Assembly: GCA_963070105.1 (NCBI GenBank)
Contig: OY718803.1
Coordinates: 955,501-1,019,500, forward strand
DNA: 64,000 bases
Direction of reading: 5' to 3'
From: Litomosoides sigmodontis
Lineage: Eukaryota > Nematoda > Chromadorea > Rhabditida > Onchocercidae
Shown piece by piece: positions 52,795 to 64,000 of this stretch (position 1 is the stretch's first letter; each line of letters opens with the position of its first letter). A program made the position numbers and the translations under genes. The notes beneath the pieces were generated by a model. The model was not told where the DNA came from. It did no database searches and saw nothing but the letters and a program-made list of their open reading frames with translations.

Positions 52795-55700
52795 CTTTCT
52801 GTTTCTGACGATTATTCCTTCAATTCGTTTCCCATTCGCTAGCAACAATTACAATACAAATAATATAGTATTACAAAAAAAGGAATTTTTTTTCCTGCAA
52901 TTTAAAAATGACCATAGGAGGAGGCATGCGCTTTTTCGGCAGAAGCTGAGATCACATGCTATTAACAACTATTGCGTAACATTTTATGAAAAATAGAGCG
53001 ATTTCAAAGAAACATTGAAATTTTGAACTTTAATTGAAAGAAACGTTTGAAATGATAAAGGATAAATCCAATCAATGATCATTCATTCCCTTTGCTGACA
53101 GTGCTGCTTTTAGCAGAAGAATGATACGATTTTACACAATTATCACTTAAAAAGCAAGAAAAGTAAGCAGTATGTTAGTTGAATTTTTGATTAATATACT
53201 GGAATTGAAATACACTGAAAGTGAAATTTAAATCATCAATTCACAGTGGAAAAATCGGACGAAAAGTCAATAATACTTGGCTAAGATTAATAATGTCAGC
53301 TTTATCATTGAGTGTAAAGCTCGATACTTCTAACTATCATTCTTACATTTAAAAATATTGCAATGGTTTTTTGAATTTCATTTGCATGAAAGGAAAAATT
53401 GCAAATTTAGTTGTCATAATTTTTGATTGAATAAATTAAATTGAAAACAATTTTGAAATTTCATAAAATTTAGCAATTGATTTTATTTGATTCGCTTTTG
53501 GTTTCGCTAAAGTTTAAATGTATACTTTATTGGTAGAAGAATTAAAAAGAAAAATAAACCTCAAAATTTAAGCAAATTATGAACGCCTATGAAAAGTGTT
53601 TTTTACAACGTTGCACAATCCAAAATTTTTAGTTGCGCAAGTCAATTTAATGTGATTAATTTAGTTCAATAAAGTTTGATTTCATGATTGCGAACCTACG
53701 ATAATTATGAATTCAAATTGCAAAAAAAAGCAAAATTTAAAATTTTCTTACCTTTAAAACAGGCAAAACTGAGAAGGCTATTAATTTTGTTTCAATTTAA
53801 TCATTTATGCAAGCAAATATGAAAACATTAAAGTGGAAAATAAATTTGTTGTATTGCTGGTTCTACCGTAAAGTGTAAACTTTGGCAAAGCGATAAAAGT
53901 AAAAAGTATTCAGGAAATCGATCGTCCACCTCGTCCCCTATCTTCTCCTAGTATGAATGAAACAATCTCATTACAATAAATAATTTTCATCTAAACGCAT
54001 GTATGACGCAATTAACGATCTGATCTGATGGTTGTTAAGCCTGAGCTGTAAAATTTTTAAATATTTGCCAAACATGTGCTAATAATTAGCCTCATTATCA
54101 CACATTAATTGCATCAAGCTTCTCAGTTAAGCAGTAATATTTGAACTCAACAAAAATCTTTAACTGGAAATGATAGAATCAAATGATACATACGGTTAAG
54201 CAGATTAATTTCATTATATTTGTAGGAGCTAAATTTATTTAAATTTGCTTGAAAGAGCAAAAAATTTTATCAGCAATAATTATTGGAATTGAATAATGTT
54301 TGTGGGAAATTTAACTTCACGATAACAAAATCCGATAAATTTCAATATTCCATTCTAAAATCGTAATTGAGTGCACCTAGTTAAAGTTACCGTTAAACAT
54401 TGTAATTTGCCAAATGTTTAATTATGAAATTATCCTTGACAGCAAGAATAACAAGAAACAGGCAATCCTCAAATACTATTCTTTTTCTTATCTTTTTTTT
54501 TTTCAAATTATAAATGCAATTTATTCGGAAATAATTTTGAAAAAAAAACGACTTCAAATTGGGTAATACTTTGGATAGTAATATAATACACAGCAAACAA
54601 TAGCTCAATTTGATTTCAATTTAAACATTGCCGACGAACATCTAATCAATCGAATTACTTTTAAATGAAATCCGTTAAATCTTTAAATAATCAAAATAAA
54701 ACTAATTTTCCAAACACATACACATATTTATTTAATTATTGAAGTTTAATCCTTCCATTTTCCTTCCTTCGTTTTTGTAATAATGCCTTTCTTTTTTTTT
54801 GCAAAAGAAATCAAATTAACACAAATAAATGGCACGCGTATTTTTTCTTTTAAGAAACACCGAAATTACGATCATTAAAAAATGAGAAAAATTGAAGCGC
54901 AAAAGAATAAAATAATTTTTAATAGGTATTTTTACCAAAAAGAAAGCGAACAAATTTATTCACCTTTAACTTGGATCACTAACTTACGGTTATCTCTCCA
55001 AAAATTATTGCTAATAAATTTAAATGATGAAAATATGAAATTTTCAATTGACCACTCTCAACGATAGTAAGGACACTGCCGTCACTAATAATATCATTAT
55101 ATTTGCTAAATTAAATTATGAAAAATTTTCAAATAATATACCAGTAGTAGTGGTTGCCAGCAATCTATCAGTAAGTTATCAGTAAGGCAAAGCTATCTTA
55201 GCATCGTTGTAAATGGAAAAAATTTATCAAAAATGGTAATTTTACAAATAATTTTTTTTTGGGAAAAAAGGAGAATTCAAAAAAATGAACAATGGAATTG
55301 ATTATTTGCTCTAAAGAAGGAGGAAAATGTGCTGTCCATCATTTATTGTTAAAGTTTCAACATTTCAAAAGAAAGTTGACAAAAGTGATTTTATTCTTCC
55401 AGCATTTGGAAAGTAATGAAAAATTTTCAACGAAAATCAATACCAGCAATTTTTTTGACGATCACATTTTTGGCCACTTATGCGCAAACTTCTAATGTTT
55501 GCAAAAATTAAATTACATCCATTTTTCCATCCCCTCTTCATTCACTCTCTCTTCCACCTCCATCTGTTAAATTCTCTCTTATGTTACCGCTTGTTAACAT
55601 TGCACATAAAGTCTCTAGCAATCGATTTCCTTCTTTTTCAAATTGATTCAAATTGATTTTTTTTTTTGCTGTTTCGTGCAAATTTATATTACAAGTTTTT

Positions 55701-58700
55701 TTGAATACAAAAAATTCTTTTTTTTGAATTAATTACTATTGCTCTTTTCATTTACAATTAATTAGAATAGGTAAATAAAGTAATAACTGATTAGAATATA
55801 ACAGTGTATGTGTGGTACTATCAAAAATTACTATTACTACTGGCAAATAGGGAAACGGTGAAGATACATACCTGCAATAGCATTTGCCTATTAACAACTG
55901 ACATTTAATAAAAAAATTTTAATTAAATGAATTATCTCTTCTCCTCTGCAATCATTCTACACGAGAAATAGGAATAGCAAAAATAACTTGCTTGCTTAAT
56001 TTGCCAATAGGATGAGAAGAAAAGGAATAACTGAAAATGAAATGCTTCTAATTACTTCTTATCAACCGAATAAAAGTAAGTGTATACATGTATGAAATTA
56101 ATTTCCATAATAATTCCAGTTGGAAGAGAACGAGTGTTTTAAAATTAATTAAAAATTAGTAATAGTAAGAAATAAAATGGCCCTTTAAGGAAAAGGATGA
56201 TGATGATAAAAATTCACTTCTTTTCCTTCATAAACAGTTCATCCAATCTATTGTGTCAAAGAAAAGAGAGGGAAAGAGAGAGAAGCGAGAGAAAAAGAAA
56301 CACTTGATTTTGATTGATTAAATGATTCTTTAAGTAGAGGAGTACCTCTTCAGCAAAGCAATCCAATCAAAAAAAAAATAAAAAAACACAAACATCAAAA
56401 AGAAAAGCCGCTTTTTTCTTTCTGCTACAGCAAATACTCATTTACAGTATTAGTTGAAGAGTAATACAAGTGGTATTAGCTGTTGGAATTTGATGAAACG
56501 AATAATTGAAACAGTTAAATGTGAGAGAGTGGAAAGAAAGTGGAGAGAGAAAAGAAGAGGAAGAAAGGGTCAAACTGTTACTCAGTTTTATTTTCCTTTT
56601 TTATCATTTCTCTTAAAATGGATGAGTGATTGTCATTCACTGATAGAACTATATAAATTAGATACAATGCGAAAAAGAAAGACCGATATTGTGAAATGTT
56701 AAAATTGTGACAATTGCAGTGCGATTGATTGAAATTCACTAATTTACTTCACATGATGGATTATTTTATTGCAGTTGTTTTGATATGAAATGAAATGTAA
56801 TTTGAAATTTATTTTAAAATTTCAGATCTCTATTTCCAATTATGAAATTTAAAATGACCTAATTGATATAATTCCAGTTGAAATCATTTAGCTTCGCTAA
56901 CATGTCTGTTGATTTTGGTCGAAAAAATTTCTTCTATCATTTTAGCTAGCACCGGATGAATGGCCGGTAGACCGATAATTTTCTAAGCTCATTGATTAAT
57001 TTTAATTGAAAAGAAATTAGCAAATAAACAATTTAAATTTGTCAATAATTAAAATAGTGAAACCAACTTGTGTTAGAGTCATTTTTGTAAGTAATGCAAG
57101 CATAATTTTTTCCGCTTTTGTTGGATATGGATTTTTCCGATGCTCATTAAGCCATGATTTGAGTGGTGCGGTCGTTTCACGTGTTGCATTTTTACGTCGT
57201 GTACCATCTAAACCACTAGCGTACGGATGATATGGCATTGGATCAAAGAAATAACCGGAAACTGCCCGTACTGCACCAATCATTTCTGGTTTCATTTCCT
57301 GAAAATGAACAGGAAAAACAAATAACAGTGGTAATTTGGTTTTTTTTTTGCTCTTCAATTTTCAATCATTGTTTATTGGCACGTAAGTGATGAATGTTTT
57401 TTCGTGGCGCAAAGCGAGAAGAAAAGATGCGCAACAATTATACTAAATGTTAAATTGCAAAAAAATAATTCTATTACAACAAAAAAAATGCTTTTTTTTT
57501 TCTTTTCATAATCTTTGAATTCGTCTAACAGTTGCGAAATAATGTTAATTTTTTAAATAAAATCTTTTCGTGTCAAATATAACAAAGGTAAACAACACAT
57601 CGATCGTAATCGGTCACTTTGTCTTCATGACTCTTTCTCTCTCTCTCTCTCTCCCCTTCTCTCTTTCTTTTCCTTTTCGGTCTCTCTTTTGCTCACTTCA
57701 ATCTTACTAATTACTTTTCGTTTATTTCGAATCAAAAAATGATTCGTTCACTTATCTTGATCGCTTTCAAAATTAGTTCATTGTTTTTTAAAATTTTGAA
57801 TTTAGACAGTAAGCGAAGGAGGAATGTGAGGCTGGTGGTGCTAATAATCAGAGAAATTGGGAAAAGAAATGAATGAACGAGTGAATGAAGCGCATTACTA
57901 TTTTTTACAAGAAAAGAAGTGATTTTACATTCCTTCAACATACCAATAAGTATGGATAAAAAAGAGCCAACGAAAGAGCCCAAGACAGAGAGAGAGAGAG
58001 AAAGAGAGAGAAAGAAAAAAGTAGTAGTACCAAAATGTGATGAAAAAATTTTTTTTCCCTCTCTCTTTTGAAAAATCACCATTACAACAAATCATCGTGT
58101 TCTTCCACCTTGTTCTAAACTCTTTTCATGATGGATGGATTCAATTCTGAATTCACTGGGAATTTAAACTGATAGGGGTATATTATTAATTTTTTAATCA
58201 ATTAACATTTAAAATATTTTGTCAGTTGAAATTTTCCCACTATTCATTTTCGTTTACAACACATTAATTAGTAGCAATTAGGCAAGTATGAATAGAAATG
58301 ATTGCTCTTTAGATTTAACTATTATTCAAAATTTGGATGCCTTTTTATCTAACACTTTCTTTTTTTAAGTTCTCATTCATTCAATCAAATTACACCAATG
58401 AAATAAGCAAGAGGTCAGCGAATTAAAGCAATATTTCTAATGATAAATGTATCGATCACAACACTGATTATTAGTGAACGTGCTGAGAAGTAATTAGTAA
58501 AAGGGTGATAATTCGAATTTAAATGAAATGAAATATTCCTGTCAATAAACAGCATAATCATAGGTCAAGGTTAACAGAGTTGAAATGTAATGTAACATTA
58601 ATTAATTACTATCAATTACATTTCAAAGATTATGCCTCTGCGAGATCATCGCTGTCGTACGAATTTTAAAAATAAAAGAATTTCCAAATTTAGAAAGTAA

Positions 58701-59473
58701 TAAAACAGCTCATTTACTAGCAAATTCAAAATCAACTACTGCCACCAAATTAGAGCTTTAAAATTAAACATTAATTTAACTCTCTTTCATAAATTTCCTT
58801 TTCACTTTTATGCTTACATCATAAAACGTATTAATCGTTGTTTGCAAACGCCTGTCCTGCATCTGCCATTTAACAGTAATAATAGCAAATAAGAAGTTAT
58901 AATTTGTAAAAAATCACGGCAATCATTCTTTTTGTCTCACTAAATGGACGGTACTGGTGATGTGAATGAGCGGAATGAATCTTTTTACAATTTAATTTTT
59001 AATTTGTATTTTAAAAAACAGAGAGAAAAAAAAGACGAAAAGGAGAAAATGAAAAAATGTCGAGGAAAGTGAAAATGCTCTTGAAAAGTGGAACTATTGC
59101 AAAATGCGCCACTACACCACTCATAACATTTCTGCTCCTCCATTAGTGATAGCGATAGTTTGAATGGAAGTGATAATGATAATGATAATAAGTTGATAAT
59201 GGCAATGTTAATACATCAATCATTGGAAGACTGCGTGTATATGTTGTGTGTGTCCGTCTGTCTGTCTGTCTGTGTGCATACGTACGTACGTACACACATA
59301 TCGACGTTATCATTAGTTCAACATTCAAACTGTGATTAAACGTACTAGCGAAAATTTTCTTCGGTACTTTAGAGGACGTTGTTAACTGAAACAGAAACAT
59401 TGTTGTTCCGACAAGTTATCAATTAAAGACGAGAAAATGATGATAAGAAAAAAGGAGTGGGATAGAGAAGGAC

Positions 59474-59506
<33 letters not shown>

Positions 59507-60997
59507 GAGGGAGGTAAAGAAAAAATCACATTTTGTGATAATTGCTTGTCTTAAATCATTAAATTCTTCCATCCATTCGTTTAATTTAATTTCATGCTAT
59601 TGTTAGCATTTAGAAGTTGAAAAGAAATTGCAAATGAACTAGTGGAAATTACATGAAATTAGAATTATTCTCTTTTTTTTAACGAAATAATCGATTGGTT
59701 AAATTGTTCCGCTTTTTTTTTGGACAATAAATTGTTAAGAACACTTACAGCTGGATGTAAACCGGGATAGATAGCAGGAAAAGGTAATGCACCCTGAACC
59801 ATAGCTGCTCTAAATGCTGCTGCTTCATGCTCCATCGGATGTGGAAAACCGGTTAAGCCACCGGATGCTAACAGTGGTCCACTAGCACTCAAGAATCTTG
59901 TCGTATCAGCGCCACCGCTAACTTCATCAACATTACCACTGCTTATTGAGGTTACAACTGGAACACTACCAACTAAGCCTGACGATGGATCCGTTTTCAC
60001 TGGTGTTGACGGTTGCGAAACAGCAGCTAGCAACTGTAACAGTGAAATTTAAATTATAAACAATTTAAATTACAAAAAATTTTCAAACATTTTAATTTAT
60101 AATTTTATCTATAATTTTCATGCATACTTACAATAGATATTAGAGTTGTATGGAAATAATTCGTATTGAAAAAAATTTCGCACTCTACAGACGCTCCTTT
60201 TCTTCATCTCTCCTAACCTTTGACCTTCTCTACAACACTATTTTTCAGTGTAATTAAAATTGCTAAAGGAAAATTAACTTACGCGTAGAATATTGAGCAT
60301 TATAGCTTGTGAAATTTCGCTTCCTCTTTTATATCACTCTAATTTAATCAACGCTTACAAATGAACAATACGCCTAGAGAGAAAAGAGAAACGCGGAAAA
60401 AAAAAAGCAAATCAGAGAAGTGAAAAAGGAAAATTTTTTAGAAGTACATGTCTATATAGCAATACATTCATGTAATAATTTTCTCAATTCGTATGAACAC
60501 CATCTTTCCATCCTTATTTAAAAGAATTTAATTAATTTGAAATTATTCAAAGTTGTCAAGTAATAATAACAGTAATTAAAATATTACTATAAATTTGTTC
60601 AAATTTGTTTCTTTGTGTGTGTGCTCAGAGAGAGAGAGAGAGAGAGAAGGGGTAAAAAGAGGAAAAAAAGGGAACAACAGAGGCAAATAGCTACTACAAT
60701 AACTACTACTACTACTACAACTACTACTGTAACTACTGCCATTACTACTACTGTACAAGAGTACGATCAACTAACTAAAAAATAAGCTTTTCTACGCAAT
60801 ACTGCGCTTATTTATTTGGTTGATTAGGAATGGAAAGAAATGTGAGAAAAAAAAGCAGAAGAGTTTGTTCGAAATGAATTCATACAAAAGTTAGACGATA
60901 CGAGGATAGGTATATAAGTGAGAGGATAGGTATCATCGTACTGTTGACACACCTGAGCATTAAATGCAGCTGCTGCTGCCGCGGGATTGAATGCCAT
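47207..60997 (-). CDS. irx-1: Iroquois-class TALE homeobox transcription factor
   Basis: A nuclear DNA-binding regulator of patterning and neuronal fate in animals. Six exons in transcript order close in frame (609 aa): 60997-60953, 60033-59749, 57298-57068, 52596-52392, 52126-51365, 47508-47207. The homeodomain (about 143-205) has the TALE three-residue PYP insertion (167-169) and Iroquois signatures: [22 protein letters not shown], and WFANARRR followed by LKKENKMTW. An acidic DDDDD stretch and KIWSIAETL (288-296, resembling the Iro-box) follow. Low-complexity tracts are poly-Gly (18), QP repeats, poly-Pro (12) and poly-Asn (14). The last exon begins [11 protein letters not shown] and ends SWEHSLY. 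The start is the only Met of its open frame, ten bases after a TTCAG. An upstream exon cannot be excluded, since the frame stays open and Ser-rich for about 190 bp further. Confidence 0.92.
47305..47354 (-). repeat. Coding trinucleotide run (poly-Asn) in the last Iroquois exon
   Basis: TTG/TTA units on + are AAC/AAT codons on the - strand, giving 14 consecutive Asn and then further Asn/Ser. The run is nearly pure AAC and so prone to slippage. It lies in a Thr/Asn/Ser-rich C-terminal tail and probably has no fixed fold. Confidence 0.9.
48339..48371. other. Perfect GC-rich hairpin in the last Iroquois intron
   Basis: ATCCGGATGAGGC (48339-48351) and its exact reverse complement (48359-48371) flank a 7-base loop AAGTTCA. 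The stem is 13 bp without mismatch, and much richer in G and C than the surrounding intron. The surrounding 250 bp are also slightly GC-richer, with open frames on both strands. Could be a palindromic protein-binding site, a structured RNA element, or chance. Confidence 0.75.
48714..48749. repeat. GA tract with adjacent GT run
   Basis: A GTGTGTGT run and ACGCACACA flank a 35-bp GAGAGAGGGAGAGAG-type purine tract in the last Iroquois intron. Another GA tract lies at 48906-48966. Confidence 0.85.
49325..49453. other. Polypyrimidine tract followed by a G-run
   Basis: About 80 bp of C and T (49325-49405) with almost no purines, then 30 bp later a run of ten or more G followed by AGGAGGG (49436-49453). 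The two blocks are partly complementary. Such sequences can form triplex or quadruplex structures. It lies within the last Iroquois intron. Confidence 0.6.
49719..49785. repeat. Alternating CA/CG tract (Z-DNA-prone)
   Basis: About 66 bp of strictly alternating purine-pyrimidine, mainly CA with several CG steps (CGCACGCACACACGCACG). CG-containing CA tracts are classic Z-DNA formers. It is in the last Iroquois intron. Confidence 0.85.
51891..51950 (-). repeat. Coding CCA/GGT run (poly-Gly) in the Iroquois gene
   Basis: CCACCACCA repeats on + give 18 consecutive Gly codons (mostly GGT/GGC) on the - strand, in the exon after the homeodomain. The opposite strand carries a long poly-Pro/His frame that is only a shadow. 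A second coding repeat at 51426-51467 encodes 12 Pro. Confidence 0.92.
52597..57067 (-). other. Intron splitting the Iroquois homeobox
   Basis: This 4.47-kb intron interrupts the homeodomain in phase 0 between TLTQ and [11 protein letters not shown], at the start of the DNA-recognition helix. Donor CAA|GTTGGT, acceptor AATTCAG|GTCTCA. It contains the TA array at 52749-52794 and no exon that I can see. A large intron in such a gene is a likely place for enhancers, but no specific site was identified. Confidence 0.85.
52749..52794. repeat. (TA)n microsatellite
   Basis: About 22 TA units in the homeobox intron, about 150 bp upstream (gene orientation reversed) of the exon encoding the recognition helix. 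Confidence 0.95.
59248..59300. repeat. TCTG and TACG short tandem repeats
   Basis: CTGTCTGTCTGTCTG followed by CGTACGTACGTACACACA within the intron between the second and third Iroquois exons. The TACG part is self-complementary. Confidence 0.85.
59476..59515. repeat. GA/GAAA purine tract
   Basis: GAAAGAAAGAAAGAGAGAGAG followed by GGGAGG in the intron before exon 3 of the Iroquois gene. It is typical of the many such tracts in this locus. Confidence 0.85.
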
Positions 60998-63900
60998 CCG
61001 CGAATTGCTGAAGTTGTTGTTGCCGTTTGATGTTGCTGATGCTGATGCTGATGATGATGATGGCGATGATGCTGACGGTGATGATGATGGTGATAATGAT
61101 GGTGATGATGATAAGGTAATGTCGGTAAGATGACGAGAGATATATGTAATTTGAATTGGCTTAAATGAATTGTAAATTTTAATTCAATTAAATAATTATC
61201 ACCAATTATTACTGTTGCTATTGCTATTGTCGTATAGTGCTATTGAATACTATCAGAAAATAATAATGATAGCAGTGTTGAAGCGATAGCAAATGAGAAA
61301 ATATTCTGCCTGCCTGATACGGTACGTAGCAGTACGTTGCAACGAAATATATTAGAATAATAAAGAAAAAAAAATAGCAGTAATAATTTTCTTAGCTGAA
61401 GACAACCCTTTCTTTGTTTTTTTCCTTGAAGTAAAACCTGAAATTTTTTAAAAAAAAAACTTTTTTTTTTTTAAATAATCGTGTAAATTAGAAAATGTTG
61501 TGGAGCGAGAAACATTGAAGCGTACAACACATCAATAGCCAATTTAGAACAAATTACAATATCATACATACAAACAAAAGAAAAAAACAAACAAACAAAC
61601 AAACAAATGTTAAACAAGACTTATTTATAAATGATAACAAATTTTGCAAAATATCCGCATACATTAATGAAATATATTCAAAAAAAGAAATTAATTGTTA
61701 TTTTTGCAAAAAAGAAAAATTTATCGATAAACTTTTAATTTGACAATTTTTCTACTAACAAAAAATTTTGAAAATTTTGCAAAATGACTAAATTGAAAGG
61801 AAAAAAAAATACCACACAAATCATACATTAAAACAATCAGTCGTTGGGTATTTTTTTAAAAATTGTACATCTAAATTGTAATAGGGATGGATGGAATTGT
61901 TTCTGCAAGTAACAAATTGAGGTTGATCACATTACGTCTGGCAGGGAAAAAAAATTGAAAAAATAATACAACAGTAATTTGTTTTTTTTTCTTCTTTTTC
62001 TTTTAGAAAGAAACATCGTGTTCATCAATATAACAACAGGTTTTCCTGTTATTTCTACCGATATGGTACATTTTGAAGAAAGGGAGAGGAGAGAGAGGGA
62101 GAGAGAGAGAGAGAGAGATGGGAGAAGAGAGTGAGATTGATGTGATGGTAATTGTTTTGTGTTGTGTAATTATTGGATTGCATGAAGAAAAAAAGACAAA
62201 ACAAAACAAAAAAAAGGAACAATTCAGAGTTGGAAATGATTAAATAAGTTGTTCAGCTGTAAAGTGCAAATATATTGTTAGAAAAAAAAATTTTTTTTAT
62301 TCCTTTTTTTTCTTTGAAGAATTAGTTTACCGATCAAAAAATTTAGTCAGCAAATAATGCAAATATTTGGATGTTTAACTACAATTTATTGACAAATTTC
62401 ATATATTATTTTATTTTTTTTGAAAAAATATTTAAATAGAAACCCTTTTTTTTGTTATTTTTAATAAAACTAAGAGAGATGCTTTTATGCTTTGGTTTTA
62501 TTGCATATTATAATAGAGTTATTTGAAAAAGCAAAACAGTTGTCCGAGAAATTAAAAATTCGTAAAAATTTTGCTATCGAAAATAGTAATAGCACTAAGT
62601 GAACAATTAATTGCTCACAGACAAATCAAGAATAGTTTATTTCAAAATAAAATAGCACTAGTTAAATAATTTCCCTACTTCTGTTAATGATTTGAAGTTA
62701 ATAGTTTTAAAGCATAATTGAAAAAAAAACGAAAATGAAAGCATAAAATTTAGGCATTGATTTCTCGATTAAATAATTTATTAAATTCACAACTTGTAAT
62801 TTATTAATTTTTCTGCTTACTACACCATCTGGGGCGTCTTATTTAGCTTACCATTTGTCTGTGAGCTTTTCTTCGTTAATCAATTTCTTATCAATTCTTA
62901 TCAGTGCTTGTTCCGCCTGGTAGCTAATATTTGCGCTTTATCTACCTGTAATCCTTTCCAGTTCAATGCTAGTTAACAGTATTAGCTATGCTTAAATGTT
63001 ACATGAGCGCCTGCCTTACACTGTTTTCTTTCCTATTTTTACCTCGCACACACGCCAGTAAGACGTAAAAACGTGAAAGTGCAAACGTCACTTGGTGCCG
63101 CCTAAGTTATCATATCATACCACTATCAAACAACTGAGTGATTCATTCATTTCTAATTGATAATTGGATTTCTACACGCTAGCCTACCTAGTTATATAGG
63201 CGTGTAAATTAAAATGGATGGTATTGATAGAATGATGGACGTAATTAAATGGCACACAATAAAATGGATGAGTATGAAGAATAAAAAAAAAATTGTTAAA
63301 ATTATTAATTTAATTTAAGACGATAAGAGAAGAAAAAGGATAGGAAGGGAGAAGAGAAGCAGAGAAAGGAGGAAAAATTGGAAGGAAATGTGCGATAGCG
63401 ACGAGGAGAAAAATGATTGTGACTATAATCGGCAAAGATTGTCATCGCAGAACCACAGGCTGACTGATTGACTAACTAATCGACTGGCTGAATGACTGAC
63501 TGAACGAATCGACGACTAGCAGAATGACTGGACTGATTGACTAATTTCATAATGATTATCATTTTGTAACAGCAATGCAACATTAAAGCATTTGATGTGA
63601 AAGCATTATCCAACATCGGACAGCGACAAACGATTCATCGGAACCGGAATGAAAGGAAGAACCGGAAAGTTACGATGAAGCGGAATGCTAATGATGCGGA
63701 ACGTTTAGTAGTAACGTTAGTAGTGCGTGGAGTCGGGACGGAACCATTATAGTAATTAATAATAGTAATGTGGAACGGTGTGAAGGTAAATGAATGTTGA
63801 AGGTTGACAGACGGACAAAGGTTGCAAGCGTGGCAGTGGTGCGATGTTCAACAACACGATCTCTCAATGATTGCTTGTCGAACACGCTGTTCACGAATGT

Positions 63901-64000
63901 TTCGGGATGGGTAGACAGGTGGATGGGTGGTTAGGTATGTAGGTAGGTAGGCAGGTAGACAGGTAGGTGGGTGGGTGGGCAGGTGTAGTAGGTGGTCGAC
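60998..64000. other. 5' flank of the Iroquois gene
   Basis: About 3 kb upstream of the predicted start with no supported gene. On the - strand, 61184-60998 is an open, Ser-rich continuation of the first exon's frame. Further left are an AAAC repeat (61586-61609), a GA tract (62078-62119) and, from about 63380 to the window end, a GC-richer segment with degenerate GACT and GTAG repeats. Promoter and 5' UTR or a first non-coding exon are expected in this area but cannot be placed. Confidence 0.5.
63905..63990. repeat. GTAG/GTGG imperfect tetranucleotide repeat
   Basis: GGTAGGTAGGTAGGCAGGTAG-type units running to the right end of the window, about 85 bp, imperfect. It continues a GC-richer segment and may extend beyond the window. 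Confidence 0.85.

Overview
This is an AT-rich nuclear genomic fragment of a nematode, most likely a clade III (filarial or spirurid) parasite. The reasons are intron-dense genes with nematode-style splice sites (TTTCAG-type acceptors), very AT-rich introns, many simple repeats, and nematode-like versions of conserved animal genes. The species is not identified. There are no bacterial, viral or transposon-encoded genes that I can support.

The left end (1-7.8 kb, + strand) holds two DNA-repair genes in tandem. First come the last two coding exons of an XPA homologue (nucleotide excision repair, 202-611). About 470 bp downstream lies a complete 19-exon PMS2/MutL-alpha gene (1081-7809, 868 aa by my splice model). 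It keeps its ATPase motifs and all three C-terminal endonuclease motifs. The short gap holds an AATAAA and acceptor-like sites, so an operon is possible.

From 7.8 to 19.6 kb I see no confident gene. The stretch holds AT-rich sequence, a compound TAAA/TA microsatellite, an AT microsatellite, a dispersed 60-bp direct repeat and one plausible extra exon (17102-17155). From 19.6 to 36.5 kb (+ strand) lies a 33-exon Rho guanine-nucleotide exchange factor of the ARHGEF2/ARHGEF18/ARHGEF28/AKAP13 group. It has a long unrecognised N-terminal region, then a DH domain, a short divergent PH domain and a coiled-coil C-terminus. I joined the exons by hand with phases that close, giving 1336 aa.

The right part (36.5-64 kb) is a sparse region organised around one Iroquois-class TALE homeobox gene on the - strand (60997 down to 47207, six exons, 609 aa). 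Its homeodomain is split by a 4.5-kb intron. The protein carries poly-Gly, poly-Pro and poly-Asn tracts. The gene sits in long non-coding flanks and introns rich in GA/CT tracts, CA repeats, G-runs and a perfect 13-bp hairpin, as expected for a developmental regulator with much cis-regulatory DNA.

I did not find a clearly new biological system. The most useful leads are the XPA-PMS2 linkage, the divergent PH domain and unassigned N-terminus of the RhoGEF, the GA/CT-tract enrichment around the Iroquois gene, and the GC-rich hairpin in its last intron. All splice sites were read by eye; transcript data would be needed to confirm them.
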